Shown here: positions 7,407-15,311 of the stretch, in pieces
Layout: every line of letters begins with the position of its first letter
Position numbering within the stretch: position 1 is the first letter of the stretch
Notes under the pieces: generated by a model
Told to the model about the DNA's origin: nothing
What the model saw: only the letters and a program-made list of their open reading frames with translations
Databases searched by the model: none
Made by a program: the position numbers and the translations under genes
Source of the DNA: Gammaproteobacteria bacterium HGW-Gammaproteobacteria-1
GTDB lineage: Bacteria > Pseudomonadota > Gammaproteobacteria > Thiohalomonadales > Thiohalomonadaceae
Direction of reading: 5' to 3'
Assembly (NCBI GenBank): GCA_002840095.1
Contig: PGZL01000004.1
Span: 186,001-250,000 of the forward strand
Length of the DNA stretch: 64,000 bases

Positions 7407-7965
7407 GGCGCATGTCCTCGGTGGGCACGTCGGCGGCAAAGCGGTCGATGCGGGCGAAGGGAATGTGATCGCCGATGTCGCTGCCGTAATAGGCGTCGGC
7501 GATCACCTGGTCCGGGCCGATGAGAAAGTCCGCGGGGATGCGGGTGAGGCTGCCGTCGGGCCGCGCCATGCGGTAGTCCGGATCGAACAGGGCGCGCAGC
7601 AGGGTGGGCAGGCGGAACATGCCGAACAGCAGGCCCGGCAGTGATCGCTTCACGCCATACAATGTGTACAGCGTTCCCTCCGGATCCGGGATGATGGGGA
7701 AGGGCAGGCCGCGCCGTCCCAGGTATTCGCGGATGTAATCCGCGTCCGATTCGAACACCCCTATGAGCTGCAGGCCTTGTGCGGCATACCGCGGCGTCTC
7801 CTGCACCAGGCGCGCGAAGCGCACGGTGCAGAATGGGCAGGTGGCGTAGCGGAAAAACACCAGCAGAACTTTCCTGCCGCGAAAATCCGCCAGCCGTACC
7901 GACCGGCCGTCCAGGCCGGGCAGGGAAAACGCAGGGGCTCGGTTACCGGCAGTCAACGTGTTCAT
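7399..7965 (-). CDS. Peroxiredoxin-like AhpC/TSA-family protein (copy 1)
   Basis: 188 residues with a thioredoxin-like fold of the AhpC/TSA superfamily: APAFSLPGLDG entry, a VLLVFFRYATCPFC active site (Cys43, Cys46), a GVFESDADYIREYL helix and IPADFLIGPDQVI near the C-terminus. Unlike typical peroxiredoxins (PxxxTxxC) the motif is CPFC, as in thioredoxins/glutaredoxins. Substrate is unknown; thiol-disulfide exchange or peroxide reduction is likely. The start ATG has GGAGG upstream. It shares length, motif and C-terminal GDHIPFARIDRFA-type sequence with the next gene upstream, marking a tandem duplication. Confidence 0.85.
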   Translation of the reverse strand: MNTLTAGNRAPAFSLPGLDGRSVRLADFRGRKVLLVFFRYATCPFCTVRFARLVQETPRYAAQGLQLIGVFESDADYIREYLGRRGLPFPIIPDPEGTLYTLYGVKRSLPGLLFGMFRLPTLLRALFDPDYRMARPDGSLTRIPADFLIGPDQVIADAYYGSDIGDHIPFARIDRFAADVPTEDMRHV

Positions 7966-8042
7966 TTTCCTGGCCTCCAATTCGCATCAGCAAGTGTTTT
8001 GCAGTCATTCAGTCGTGGCAGGACGGCAATCCTTACAGACAC

Positions 8043-8591
8043 TCAGCGTGATGCAGCCTGTGCCAGGGCAAATTCCCTTACCTGTTCGAACGGCAGGTGG
8101 TCGCCTTCGTCCGCGCCATAGTGAGCCAGCCGGATCACGCCGTTTGCGTCGACCAGAAAGTCGGCTGGCATGGTGGTCATGCTCCCTTTGATCGTCGTCG
8201 GCAGATATCCCCTGGCCATCGCCCGAAGCAGCGTGGGCATGCGCAGCAGCATTCCCTTTACCACGCCCCACAGCGAGTGCTCGATGCCGTAGTGCAGGTA
8301 GTAGCGGTTGCTCGCGTCGGCGAGGATGGGAAAGGGCGCCTCGTGGCCCTGCGCGTGGTGCACGAGGTTGTCGAGCGGCGAATCGAATACGGCAACGATG
8401 GTGAAGGCGCCGCCCAGTTCGTCGTAGCGGCGGACCAGTTCGTGCACGCGCAGATTGCAGAACGGACAGCCGGCGAAGCGGAAGAAGGCAAGCAGATAGG
8501 GCCTGCCCTGCAGGCTGCGGGTATCGAAGATCGTGCCGTCGACGGCCGGCAGCTGGATGGACGGTGCGGTTTCCCCGTTATGTCTTCTCAT
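8043..8591 (-). CDS. Peroxiredoxin-like AhpC/TSA-family protein (copy 2)
   Basis: 182 residues, paralogue of the downstream gene: the same entry (APSIQLPAVDG), active site LAFFRFAGCPFC (Cys42, Cys45), AVFDSPLDNL helix, MPADFLVDANGVI and terminal EGDHLPFEQVREFAL. Cytoplasmic, with no signal peptide. The 77-base gap to copy 1 and the 39-base gap to the AhpD-like gene suggest one transcript. An adjoining carboxymuconolactone-decarboxylase/AhpD protein supports an alkylhydroperoxide or electrophile-detoxification role (inference from context). Confidence 0.85.
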   Translation of the reverse strand: MRRHNGETAPSIQLPAVDGTIFDTRSLQGRPYLLAFFRFAGCPFCNLRVHELVRRYDELGGAFTIVAVFDSPLDNLVHHAQGHEAPFPILADASNRYYLHYGIEHSLWGVVKGMLLRMPTLLRAMARGYLPTTIKGSMTTMPADFLVDANGVIRLAHYGADEGDHLPFEQVREFALAQAASR

Positions 8592-8630
8592 GATGTTCTC
8601 GCTCCATTGATACGGCCAGGTTGCCGAGGC

Positions 8631-9188
8631 TCAGGCCGGTGTCCAGCTGCTACCGCTCAGGGGCTCGTCCAGCGGCGTGCCGGCGAGGTGGTTGGTGAAG
8701 TTGCTCAGGGTCTTTTGCGCCACGCCCACCAGCGTGTCGAGCAACTGGCCGGGGGTGTAGCCGGCGGCGAGGAAGGCATGGAGTTCCGCCTCGGGCAGAT
8801 GGCCGCGTCGTTCCACCAGCGCGGTGACCAGGCGCCGCAAGGCCTCCAGCCGCGGCGCCGGGATCGGCTGGTCGTTGCGGATCGCCTCGACCACGGCGGG
8901 CGGCACGCCGTACATGTCGGCGGTCATGGTATGGGCCGCCACGCAGTAGCGGCATTCGTGGAAGCGGCTGACGGCGAGCAGCACCACCTGGCGTTCAGCG
9001 GGGGAGAGGGCGGTCTTCTGGTCGAAGATGGCGGCGAGGACCAGATAGGCCTCGGCCAGGGCCGGCGAAGAGGCCATCACGCCGATCAGGTTGGGGACGA
9101 AACCGAAGACGGCGGCGGCGGCCTCCATGGCCGGGCGGGCGGCGGCGGGGGCGGATGCGGCAGTGTGGACGGGAAACGGTGCGGGCAT
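8631..9188 (-). CDS. Carboxymuconolactone decarboxylase / AhpD-like protein
   Basis: 185 residues, all-helical CMD-family pattern. The AhpD-type catalytic signature is present as HECRYCVAAH (Glu78, Cys79, Cys82, His86), which in AhpD is a redox-active CxxC with a proton-relay His. The upstream helix PALAEAYLVLAAIF and downstream IRNDQPIPAPRLEALRRL also fit the family. GGAGC precedes the ATG. It is the first gene of the minus-strand train and is divergent from tetR, with overlapping promoters and two operator-like palindromes between them, so TetR control is very likely. Confidence 0.88.
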   Translation of the reverse strand: MPAPFPVHTAASAPAAARPAMEAAAAVFGFVPNLIGVMASSPALAEAYLVLAAIFDQKTALSPAERQVVLLAVSRFHECRYCVAAHTMTADMYGVPPAVVEAIRNDQPIPAPRLEALRRLVTALVERRGHLPEAELHAFLAAGYTPGQLLDTLVGVAQKTLSNFTNHLAGTPLDEPLSGSSWTPA

Positions 9189-9205
9189 GATGCGTGCTCC
9201 TGTTA

Positions 9206-9221
9206 TTGAGTGAGTGCTCAA
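9206..9221. promoter_or_regulatory. Putative TetR operator O1
   Basis: TTGAG-N6-CTCAA palindrome (TTGAGTGAGTGCTCAA). It covers the expected transcription start of the AhpD-like gene. The same pattern recurs 31 bases away at O2, about three helical turns, on the same face of the DNA. Confidence 0.7.
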
Positions 9222-9223
9222 GA

Positions 9224-9252
9224 ACGATAGCCGTTCTTGAGCGACTGTTCAA
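9224..9252 (-). promoter_or_regulatory. Putative sigma-70 promoter of the ahpD-like/peroxiredoxin genes
   Basis: On the minus strand, -35 TTGAAC (9252-9247) and -10 TATCGT (9229-9224) are separated by exactly 17 bases. The -35 box lies inside operator O2 and the start region inside O1, a repressible arrangement. Confidence 0.6.
9237..9252. promoter_or_regulatory. Putative TetR operator O2
   Basis: Near-palindrome TTGAGCGACTGTTCAA, same outer half-sites as O1. It covers the -35 boxes of both divergent promoters. Between O1 and O2 an additional perfect 11-bp inverted repeat with a 5-base centre spans 9216-9242. Confidence 0.7.
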
Positions 9253-9265
9253 GTACGTCTACAAT
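9237..9265 (+). promoter_or_regulatory. Putative sigma-70 promoter of tetR
   Basis: -35 TTGAGC (9237-9242), 17-base spacer, -10 TACAAT (9260-9265), 25 bases before the tetR start codon. Operator O2 overlaps the -35 box, implying autorepression. Confidence 0.65.
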
Positions 9266-9290
9266 AAAAATCATCAACGGGAGTGAAGCC

Positions 9291-9881
9291 ATGGCCAGAC
9301 CCATAGAATTCGATCGCGACCAGGCCCTGCGGGACGCCATGCTGCTGTTCTGGCGCCGCGGCTATCACCGGACCTCGGTACGCGATCTCACTGAAGCGAC
9401 CCGGCTCAAGCCCGGCAGCCTGTATGGCGCCTTTGCCAGCAAGCGTGACCTGTTCGTGGCGGCGCTGGATTTCTACGCCGCCGAGCTGGCGCGGCTGGTG
9501 GACGAGCTGTTGCGCGGCGATGCTCCTCCGCTGGAGCGCATCGAGCGGTTTTTCGCCTATCTGCTGGCGGACATGGCCGGCGATCCGGAGCGCAAGGGCT
9601 GCCTGCTGGTGAATACCCTGCTGGAGGTGCGGACGGACGACAGCGAGCTGGGACGGCACGCCGCCGCGGCCCTGGCGCGGGTGGAGCAGGCCATGGAGGC
9701 CGCCCTGGCAGAGGCCGCCGCCCGCGGCGAGCTGGCGGCCGGCGCGGAGCCGAAAGACCTCGCCGGCCTGTTGATGGCCGGCATCTACGGCCTGCGGGTC
9801 TACAGCCGGACGCGGCCCGAGCCGGAGAGCCTGCGCCGCATCGCCGATACCCTGCTGGGCATGCTGCGCGCCCGGCGCTGA
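9291..9881 (+). CDS. TetR/AcrR family transcriptional regulator
   Basis: 196 residues. The N-terminal TetR DNA-binding domain is clear: ARPIEFDRDQALRDAMLLFW, GYHRTSVRDLTEAT and the recognition helix LKPGSLYGAFASKRDLF. The C-terminal ligand-binding half contains a GCLLVNTLLEV segment with one Cys, as in the electrophile-sensing NemR-like subgroup, and a LAGLLMAGIYGLRVYSR helix. GGGAG precedes the ATG. It is divergent from the AhpD-like gene with a shared, operator-filled promoter region, so it probably represses both itself and that operon. Confidence 0.92.
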   Translation: MARPIEFDRDQALRDAMLLFWRRGYHRTSVRDLTEATRLKPGSLYGAFASKRDLFVAALDFYAAELARLVDELLRGDAPPLERIERFFAYLLADMAGDPERKGCLLVNTLLEVRTDDSELGRHAAAALARVEQAMEAALAEAAARGELAAGAEPKDLAGLLMAGIYGLRVYSRTRPEPESLRRIADTLLGMLRARR

Positions 9882-9940
9882 CAGGGCATCTTTACTCCGT
9901 CGCGCATCAATCCGGCCGCGTCGCCATGTAGAATGGCGGC

Positions 9941-10954
9941 ATGCGTCTGCGCCCCGAACAACTCCCCGCCCATGTGGAAAGACCGCTGCTGCCCATCTAT
10001 CTGGTGAGCGGCGACGAGCCCTTGCAGCTCAACGAGGCGACCGATGCGCTGCGCGCCGCCGCCCGTGCCCAGGGCTTTGGCGAGCGCGAGGTGTTGCAGG
10101 TGGAGACCGGTTTCGACTGGGCCGCCCTGGCCGCCGCCGGCAGCAACCTGTCGCTGTTCGCCGAGCGTAAGCTGATCGAACTGCGCCTGCCCTCGGGCAA
10201 GCCGGGCGATGCCGGGGCCAAGGCATTGACCGCCTATGCCGCCGCGCCGTCGCCGGACAACCTGCTGCTGATCAGCTGCGGCAAGCTGGAGAAGCAGCAG
10301 CAGAGCAGCAAGTGGTTCAAGGCGCTGGAGGCGGCCGGGGCGGTGGTGCAGGTGTGGCCGGTGGAGCCGCGCGCCCTGCCGGGCTGGATCCGCCAGCGCC
10401 TGCTGTCCCGCGGCATGCAGCCGACGTCGGAGGCGGCGCAGCTGCTGGCCGAGCGGGTGGAAGGCAATATGCTGGCCGCGGCGCAGGAGGTGGAAAAGCT
10501 GGTGCTGCTGCACGGCGCCGGCCCGCTGGACGGCGAGGCGGTGCGGGCGGCGGTGGCCGATTCGGCCCGCTACGACGTGTTCGAGCTGGCCGATGCCGCC
10601 CTGGGCGGCGATGCGGCGCGCTGTGCCCGCATCATCGAGGGCCTGCGCGGCGAGGGGGAGGAGCCGGTGTTGATCCTGTGGGCGCTGGTGCGCGAGGTGC
10701 GCAGCCTGGCGCTGATCGCCGCGGAGCAGGCGGGCGGCGCGGCGCTGGACACCCTGTTGCAGCAGCAGCGGGTGTGGGACAAGCGCAAGCCCCTGTACCA
10801 GGCCGCCCTCAAGCGCCACAACCTGCGCCGCTGGCGCGCCCTGCTGCGCCGCGCCGCCCGCCTGGATCGCATCTGCAAGGGGGCCGAGCCGGGCACCCCC
10901 TGGGACGAACTGTTACAATTCAGCCTGCTCATGGCGGGCGTGCGCATCGTCTGA
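9941..10954 (+). CDS. holA: DNA polymerase III subunit delta
   Basis: The delta subunit opens the beta sliding clamp within the clamp-loader complex. 337 residues. N-terminal domain PIYLVSGDEPLQLNEATDALR (DnaX-like fold with degenerate Walker region), middle NLLLISCGKLEKQQQSSKWFKAL and PRALPGWIRQRL, and the C-terminal collar domain KRHNLRRWRALLRRAARLDRICKG all match HolA. It is normally adjacent to lptE; separation by the accessory block is notable. A TAGAAT hexamer lies 10-15 bases before the ATG and may be a -10 box. Confidence 0.95.
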   Translation: MRLRPEQLPAHVERPLLPIYLVSGDEPLQLNEATDALRAAARAQGFGEREVLQVETGFDWAALAAAGSNLSLFAERKLIELRLPSGKPGDAGAKALTAYAAAPSPDNLLLISCGKLEKQQQSSKWFKALEAAGAVVQVWPVEPRALPGWIRQRLLSRGMQPTSEAAQLLAERVEGNMLAAAQEVEKLVLLHGAGPLDGEAVRAAVADSARYDVFELADAALGGDAARCARIIEGLRGEGEEPVLILWALVREVRSLALIAAEQAGGAALDTLLQQQRVWDKRKPLYQAALKRHNLRRWRALLRRAARLDRICKGAEPGTPWDELLQFSLLMAGVRIV

Positions 10955-10971
10955 AAACAGTTAAACCCACC

Positions 10972-11047
10972 GACAAGATGGACAAGATTTTTCAAGATGA
11001 ACAGGATAAAAATCTTGTGCATCTTGAGTAATCTTGTAAATCTTGTC
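10972..11047. repeat. Intergenic nonamer inverted-repeat element (ACAAGAT class)
   Basis: Left arm units ACAAGAT+2 variable bases; right arm is the near-perfect inverse (ATCTTGT units). Aligning the left arm to the reverse complement of the right, mismatches concentrate at the two spacer bases of each nonamer. It sits in the holA-proA gap. Confidence 0.85.
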
Positions 11048-11091
11048 CCAGTGGTTTCCCCGCAAAAACACTCAAGCACAGAGATACGTTG

Positions 11092-12348
11092 ATGGACGTG
11101 AAGCAGTACATGCAGCAGGTCGGGCAAAAGGCGTGCGCCGCGGCGCGGGCCATGGCCCGTGCCGACACCAATGCCAAGAACGCCGCGCTGTCCGCCATGG
11201 CCGACGCGCTGCTGGCCGGCGAGGCGGCGCTCGTCGCCGCCAACCAGAAGGACCTCGCCGCCGGCAAGGCCCAGGGGCTGGATGCCGCCATGCTGGACCG
11301 GCTGATGCTGGATGCGCCGCGCATCGCCGCCATGGCCGAGGGCCTGCGCCAGATCGTTGCGCTGCCCGACCCGGTGGGCCAGATCTCCGACATGAATTTC
11401 CGTCCCTCCGGCATCCAGGTGGGCAAGATGCGGGTGCCGCTGGGCGTCATCGGCATCATCTATGAGTCGCGTCCCAACGTCACCGCCGACGCGGCGGCGC
11501 TGTGCCTGAAGTCGGGCAATGCCGCCATCCTGCGCGGCGGCTCCGAGGCCATGCACTCCAACCAGGCCATCGCCGCCTGCGTGCGCGCCGGGCTGGAACA
11601 GGCCGGGCTGCCCGCCGATGCGGTGCAGGTGGTGGAAACCACCGACCGCGCCGCGGTGGGCGAGCTGATCACCATGAGCGAATACGTGGACGTCATCGTG
11701 CCGCGCGGCGGCAAGTCGCTGGTGGAGCGCATCAGCAAGGAGGCGCGCGTGCCGGTGATCAAGCACCTGCACGGCGTCTGCCACGTCTACATCGACGACA
11801 AGGCCGACATGGAAAAGGCCCTGCGCATCGCCTTCAACGCCAAGACCCACCGCTACGGCGTGTGCAACGCCATGGAGACCCTGCTGGTGGCCGAGGAGAT
11901 CGCCGAGCGCGTGCTGCCCGAGCTGGGCGCCATGTACCGGGAGAAGGGCGTCGAGCTGCGCGGCTGCGACACCACCCGCCGCCTGCTGCCCTACGCGGTG
12001 GCGGCCACGGCGGAGGACTGGGATGCCGAGTACCTGGCGCCGATCCTCGCGGTGCGCGTGGTGAAGGATCTGGACGAGGCCATGGAGCATATCTACAGGC
12101 ACAGTTCCGGCCACACCGAGGCCATCGTCACCGAGGACATCACCCGCGCCCGCCGTTTCCTGGCCGAGGTGGACTCCAGCTCGGTGATGGTCAACGCGTC
12201 GACCCGCTTCGCCGACGGCTTCGAGTACGGCCTCGGCGCGGAGATCGGCATCTCCACCGACAAGATCCATGCCCGCGGCCCGGTGGGGCTGGAGGGACTG
12301 ACCTCGCAGAAATACATCGTCATAGGTGACGGTCATATTCGCCGCTGA
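11092..12348 (+). CDS. proA: Glutamate-5-semialdehyde dehydrogenase (gamma-glutamyl phosphate reductase)
   Basis: Second step of proline synthesis: NADPH-dependent reduction of gamma-glutamyl phosphate. 418 residues, the usual length. The aldehyde-dehydrogenase fold shows [18 protein letters not shown], the [10 protein letters not shown] loop, VPRGGKSLV and the catalytic Cys258 in [18 protein letters not shown] immediately before the ATG is a less likely start. proB is not adjacent. The gene follows holA after a repeat element and precedes a FimV-like gene. Confidence 0.97.
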   Translation: MDVKQYMQQVGQKACAAARAMARADTNAKNAALSAMADALLAGEAALVAANQKDLAAGKAQGLDAAMLDRLMLDAPRIAAMAEGLRQIVALPDPVGQISDMNFRPSGIQVGKMRVPLGVIGIIYESRPNVTADAAALCLKSGNAAILRGGSEAMHSNQAIAACVRAGLEQAGLPADAVQVVETTDRAAVGELITMSEYVDVIVPRGGKSLVERISKEARVPVIKHLHGVCHVYIDDKADMEKALRIAFNAKTHRYGVCNAMETLLVAEEIAERVLPELGAMYREKGVELRGCDTTRRLLPYAVAATAEDWDAEYLAPILAVRVVKDLDEAMEHIYRHSSGHTEAIVTEDITRARRFLAEVDSSSVMVNASTRFADGFEYGLGAEIGISTDKIHARGPVGLEGLTSQKYIVIGDGHIRR

Positions 12349-12358
12349 GACGAGCGCA

Positions 12359-13672
12359 ATGCGGGGAAGGCAGGTGCGGAGAGCCGCGCATGCCGTCCTC
12401 TTCCTCTGTCTGTTCCTGGCGGGAAGCGCCCACGGGCTGGGCCTGGGCGGCGAACTCAACGTTCGTTCCGCCCTCAATCAACCGCTGGACGCCGAACTGG
12501 CGCTGTACCTCGCCGCCGACGAGCCGCCGGACGAGGTGCAGGTCCGCCTGGCCGACCCCGAAACCTACCGCCGCCTCGGCATGGCTTACCACGAGGGCCT
12601 GCCGCAGCTCAGCCTTGCGGTCACCCGCAACGCCGCCGGCGAACCGGTCATCCACTTCACCAGCCGCCAGCCGCTGCGCGAACCGGCGCTGGAACTGCTG
12701 CTGGAGGTGCGCTGGCGCGGTGGGCAAATGGTGCGCGACTATGCCCTGCTGCTCGATCCGCCGGCGCTGTACCAACCGCCCGTGGCGGCGGCTTCCGCCC
12801 CCACGGCCCCGGCCATCGCTCCCGCATCCACCCCGCCGGCCGCCGTCGCGACCCCGCGGGAAAGCTACGGCCCGGTCCGGCGCGGCGAGACCCTGAGCCA
12901 GATCGCCCAGCGCCTGAGGCCGGACGGTATCGGCACGCCGCAAATGACGGTGGCCCTGTTCGAAGCCAATCCCCATGCCTTCATCGGCGGCAACATGAAC
13001 CGCCTGCGCTGGGGCGTCACGCTGTACATGCCGGCCCCCGACGCACTCACGGCCCGCTCGCGCGGCGCCGCCGGCAAACTGATGTTGCAGCAACAGCAGG
13101 CCCTCAAGGCCGACGACGGCGGCGCGGCCCCGCAGGCCGCTGCGGCGGCCGAGACTCCCGCCCCTCCGGCGGCAGAATCGGCACCCATGCTGCAGCTCCT
13201 GGCCCCGGCCGCGGCCGATGCCCCCGCCGGCGAATTGCAGGAAAGCCTGGCCCAGGTGCGGCAGCTCAACCAGGCGGTCGAAGTGGAGAATGAGGAGTTG
13301 CGCCTGCGCCTGACCGCGCTGGAGGAGCAGGCGCAGCGCATGGCCCGCCAGGTGCTGGCCCTGCCCGCACCGCCTGCGGGGACGCCCGCAGCGGCGGAGG
13401 CGGCGGCCCCGCTTGCCGTGCCCGCGCCCGCCCCGCTTGCCGTCCCGACGACAGCGGCGCCGGGCGATCCCTGGTGGCGCAATCCGTCCTGGTGGGTGGT
13501 CGTGCTCGGCATCCTGCTGGCTATCAGCGCGGTGCTGGTGGCCATGCAGCTGTGGCGGCGCAACCAGCATTGGGAGTACCGCGACCTGGCCCAGGCCCTG
13601 CGCGAAGACGCCGAGGCCAAGGAGCGCGCCCGCCAGGCCTTGGTGGAAAAGGCGCGGCGCAGGTATAGCTAA
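12359..13672 (+). CDS. FimV/HubP-like LysM protein, short form without TPR domain
   Basis: 437 residues: signal peptide (about 35 residues, ending AHGLGLGGEL), a FimV N-terminal domain (LNQPLDAELALY; RRLGMAYHEGLPQL), a LysM peptidoglycan-binding module at about residues 165-220 (YGPVRRGETLSQIAQRLRP ... LRWGVTLYMP), Ala/Pro-rich linkers, a coiled coil (QVRQLNQAVEVENEELRLRL) and one membrane helix near residue 375-400, then a 40-residue charged cytoplasmic tail. Full-length FimV/HubP has a large acidic cytoplasmic TPR region that is absent here. FimV-type proteins organise cell poles and type IV pili. The ATG just after the proA stop was chosen because the signal peptide then begins properly. 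Its stop overlaps the nadD start. Confidence 0.85.
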   Translation: MRGRQVRRAAHAVLFLCLFLAGSAHGLGLGGELNVRSALNQPLDAELALYLAADEPPDEVQVRLADPETYRRLGMAYHEGLPQLSLAVTRNAAGEPVIHFTSRQPLREPALELLLEVRWRGGQMVRDYALLLDPPALYQPPVAAASAPTAPAIAPASTPPAAVATPRESYGPVRRGETLSQIAQRLRPDGIGTPQMTVALFEANPHAFIGGNMNRLRWGVTLYMPAPDALTARSRGAAGKLMLQQQQALKADDGGAAPQAAAAAETPAPPAAESAPMLQLLAPAAADAPAGELQESLAQVRQLNQAVEVENEELRLRLTALEEQAQRMARQVLALPAPPAGTPAAAEAAAPLAVPAPAPLAVPTTAAPGDPWWRNPSWWVVVLGILLAISAVLVAMQLWRRNQHWEYRDLAQALREDAEAKERARQALVEKARRRYS

Positions 13673-14307
13673 TGCGGCCCATCGGCATACTGGGCGGCAC
13701 CTTCGATCCGGTACACTTCGGCCACCTGCGCCCGGCGCTGGAGTTGCTGGAAACCCTCGGCCTGGCCGAGGTGCGATTGATCCCCTGCGGCCAGCCGCCG
13801 CACCGCAGCCCGCCGCGGGCCGCCGCCGCCGCGCGGCTGGCCATGCTGGAACTGGCGCTGGCGGGACAGCCGGGGCTGCGCGTGGATACGCGCGAACTGG
13901 AGCGTCCCGGTCCTTCCTATATGGTGGATACGCTGGCCTCGTTGCGGGCGGAATTGGGCCCAACGCCCCTGTGTCTGCTGCTCGGCACCGATGCCCTGCT
14001 CGGCCTGCCCGGCTGGCACCGCTGGCAGGAACTGGTGCAGCTGGCCCACCTGGTGGTGATGCACCGGCCGGGCTGGGAGCTGTCCGCCGCGCCGGCGCCG
14101 CTGGCGCAACTGCTGGCGGCGCAGCGGGTGCAGGATCCGGCGGCCCTGACGGCGCAGCCCGCCGGCGCCATCCTGTTCCAGCCGGTGACCCAGCTGGAGA
14201 TTTCGGCCACGGCGATCCGCGCCATGATCGCCGCCGGCCACAGCCCACGCTATCTGCTGCCCGAGGCGGTGTGGGAGTGGATACGGGCAAACGAGTTGTA
14301 CACCTGA
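13672..14307 (+). CDS. nadD: Nicotinate-nucleotide adenylyltransferase
   Basis: Adenylates nicotinate mononucleotide in NAD synthesis. 211 residues. Nucleotidyltransferase signature GGTFDPVHFGHL at residues 8-19, the KxPPH-like CGQPPHRS segment, LGTDALLGLPGW and ISATAIRAM (the ISSTxIR motif). The ATG overlaps the preceding stop by one base. The neighbouring rsfS and rlmH form the usual nadD-rsfS-rlmH set. Confidence 0.96.
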   Translation: MRPIGILGGTFDPVHFGHLRPALELLETLGLAEVRLIPCGQPPHRSPPRAAAAARLAMLELALAGQPGLRVDTRELERPGPSYMVDTLASLRAELGPTPLCLLLGTDALLGLPGWHRWQELVQLAHLVVMHRPGWELSAAPAPLAQLLAAQRVQDPAALTAQPAGAILFQPVTQLEISATAIRAMIAAGHSPRYLLPEAVWEWIRANELYT

Positions 14308-14367
14308 CCCTCTCCCCAGAGAGACCAAGAGCGCCGTAGGCGCGGCTATATGGATTGGAAGGTATTG

Positions 14368-14721
14368 ATGCAATCTGAACAGATGAAGCAACTGGTGGTG
14401 GATGCCCTGGAGGATCTGAAGGGGGTCGACATCGTCGCCCTGGACGTGCGTAACAAGACCAGCTTTACCGACTTCATGGTGATCGCCAGCGGCCGCTCCG
14501 ATCGCCAGGTCAAGTCGCTGGCGCAGAACGTCGTCACCAAGGCGCGCGAGCGGGGACTGGTTCCCCTCGGCGTCGAAGGCGAACGTGAGGGCGAATGGGT
14601 GGTGGTCGATCTGGGCGAAGTGGTGGCCCACGTCTTCATCCCGGAAAAGCGCGACTTCTACAACCTGGAAAAGCTCTGGGGCGACGAAGCGCCGGCGGCG
14701 GCTCGCGCCGATCGTCAGTAA
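14368..14721 (+). CDS. rsfS: Ribosomal silencing factor RsfS
   Basis: Binds uL14 on the 50S subunit and blocks subunit joining in starvation. 117 residues from this start: [61 protein letters not shown] and FYNLEKLW are the family blocks. The ATG was chosen because GGAAGG lies seven bases upstream; an in-frame ATG six codons earlier has no Shine-Dalgarno. It follows nadD, with rlmH downstream beyond a repeat element. Confidence 0.95.
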   Translation: MQSEQMKQLVVDALEDLKGVDIVALDVRNKTSFTDFMVIASGRSDRQVKSLAQNVVTKARERGLVPLGVEGEREGEWVVVDLGEVVAHVFIPEKRDFYNLEKLWGDEAPAAARADRQ

Positions 14722-14725
14722 GCGC

Positions 14726-14808
14726 CACAAGATAAACAAGATGAAAACACGATGCACAAGATTGAAATGGCATCTTGTCAATCATGAAACATCTTGTACA
14801 TCTTGTCT
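14726..14808. repeat. Intergenic nonamer inverted-repeat element (ACAAGAT class)
   Basis: Left arm ACAAGAT-N2 units and right arm ATCTTGT-N2 units in opposite orientation; one internal unit in each arm is altered at the same place (ACACGAT opposite ATCATGA). Same class as the element upstream of proA. It fills the rsfS-rlmH gap. Confidence 0.85.
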
Positions 14809-14838
14809 GATGTTCCTTGTTCGATGAACTGAATACCG

Positions 14839-15306
14839 ATGCGCCTGCACCTGATCGCCGTGGGTAACCGCATGCCCGGCTGGGTGGAGCAGGGCTGGGC
14901 CGAGTATGCCAAGCGCCTGCCCGCCGACTGCGCGCTGGTGCTGCACGAGATCGCGCCGGGCAAGCGTACCAAGGGCGCCGATCTGGAACGGGCGCGGCGC
15001 GAGGAGGGCGAGAAGATGCTCGCCGCCCTGCCCAAGGGCGCCCACGTGGTGGCGCTGGAAGTGGAAGGGCGCTCCTGGAGCACGGAGCAGCTGGCCCAGC
15101 GTCTCAATGACTGGCGCGGACAGGGCTGCGACGTGGCCCTGCTGGTGGGCGGCCCGGAAGGCCTGGCCGACGCCTGTCGCGCGCGTGCCGACGAGATGTG
15201 GTCGCTGTCGAAACTGACCCTGCCGCACCCGCTGGTGCGCATCGTGCTGGTGGAGCAGATCTACCGGGCCTGGAGCATTACCCAGGGGCATCCTTATCAT
15301 CGATAA
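14839..15306 (+). CDS. rlmH: 23S rRNA (pseudouridine-1915 N3) methyltransferase
   Basis: SPOUT-class methyltransferase that methylates pseudouridine 1915 of 23S rRNA in assembled ribosomes. 155 residues, the standard length. [16 protein letters not shown] start, a [17 protein letters not shown] core, the knotted SAM site [10 protein letters not shown], and the C-terminal [20 protein letters not shown] ... HPYHR ending typical of RlmH. It is followed immediately by a large GTTTCGA repeat array. Confidence 0.97.
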   Translation: MRLHLIAVGNRMPGWVEQGWAEYAKRLPADCALVLHEIAPGKRTKGADLERARREEGEKMLAALPKGAHVVALEVEGRSWSTEQLAQRLNDWRGQGCDVALLVGGPEGLADACRARADEMWSLSKLTLPHPLVRIVLVEQIYRAWSITQGHPYHR

Positions 15307-15311
15307 TCTTG

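Larger units (their letters stand above)
1477..9881. other. Accessory block inserted between lptE and holA
   Basis: Fourteen minus-strand genes plus a divergent tetR occupy the space between lptE and holA, genes that adjoin in most gammaproteobacteria. The contents are accessory: ECF sigma/anti-sigma, HD-GYP, a Cys-repeat cytochrome c, redox-fold proteins and several uncharacterised families. No integrase, transposase, tRNA or att-like direct repeat was found at the edges, and base composition is similar to the flanks, so acquisition is inferred from synteny only. Confidence 0.6.

Noticed and set aside
9800-10819. Long open frame on the minus strand opposite holA
   Set aside because: Antisense to a well-identified gene, composition biased to Gln/His/Arg/Leu as expected for a GC-rich shadow, no Shine-Dalgarno site or recognisable family.
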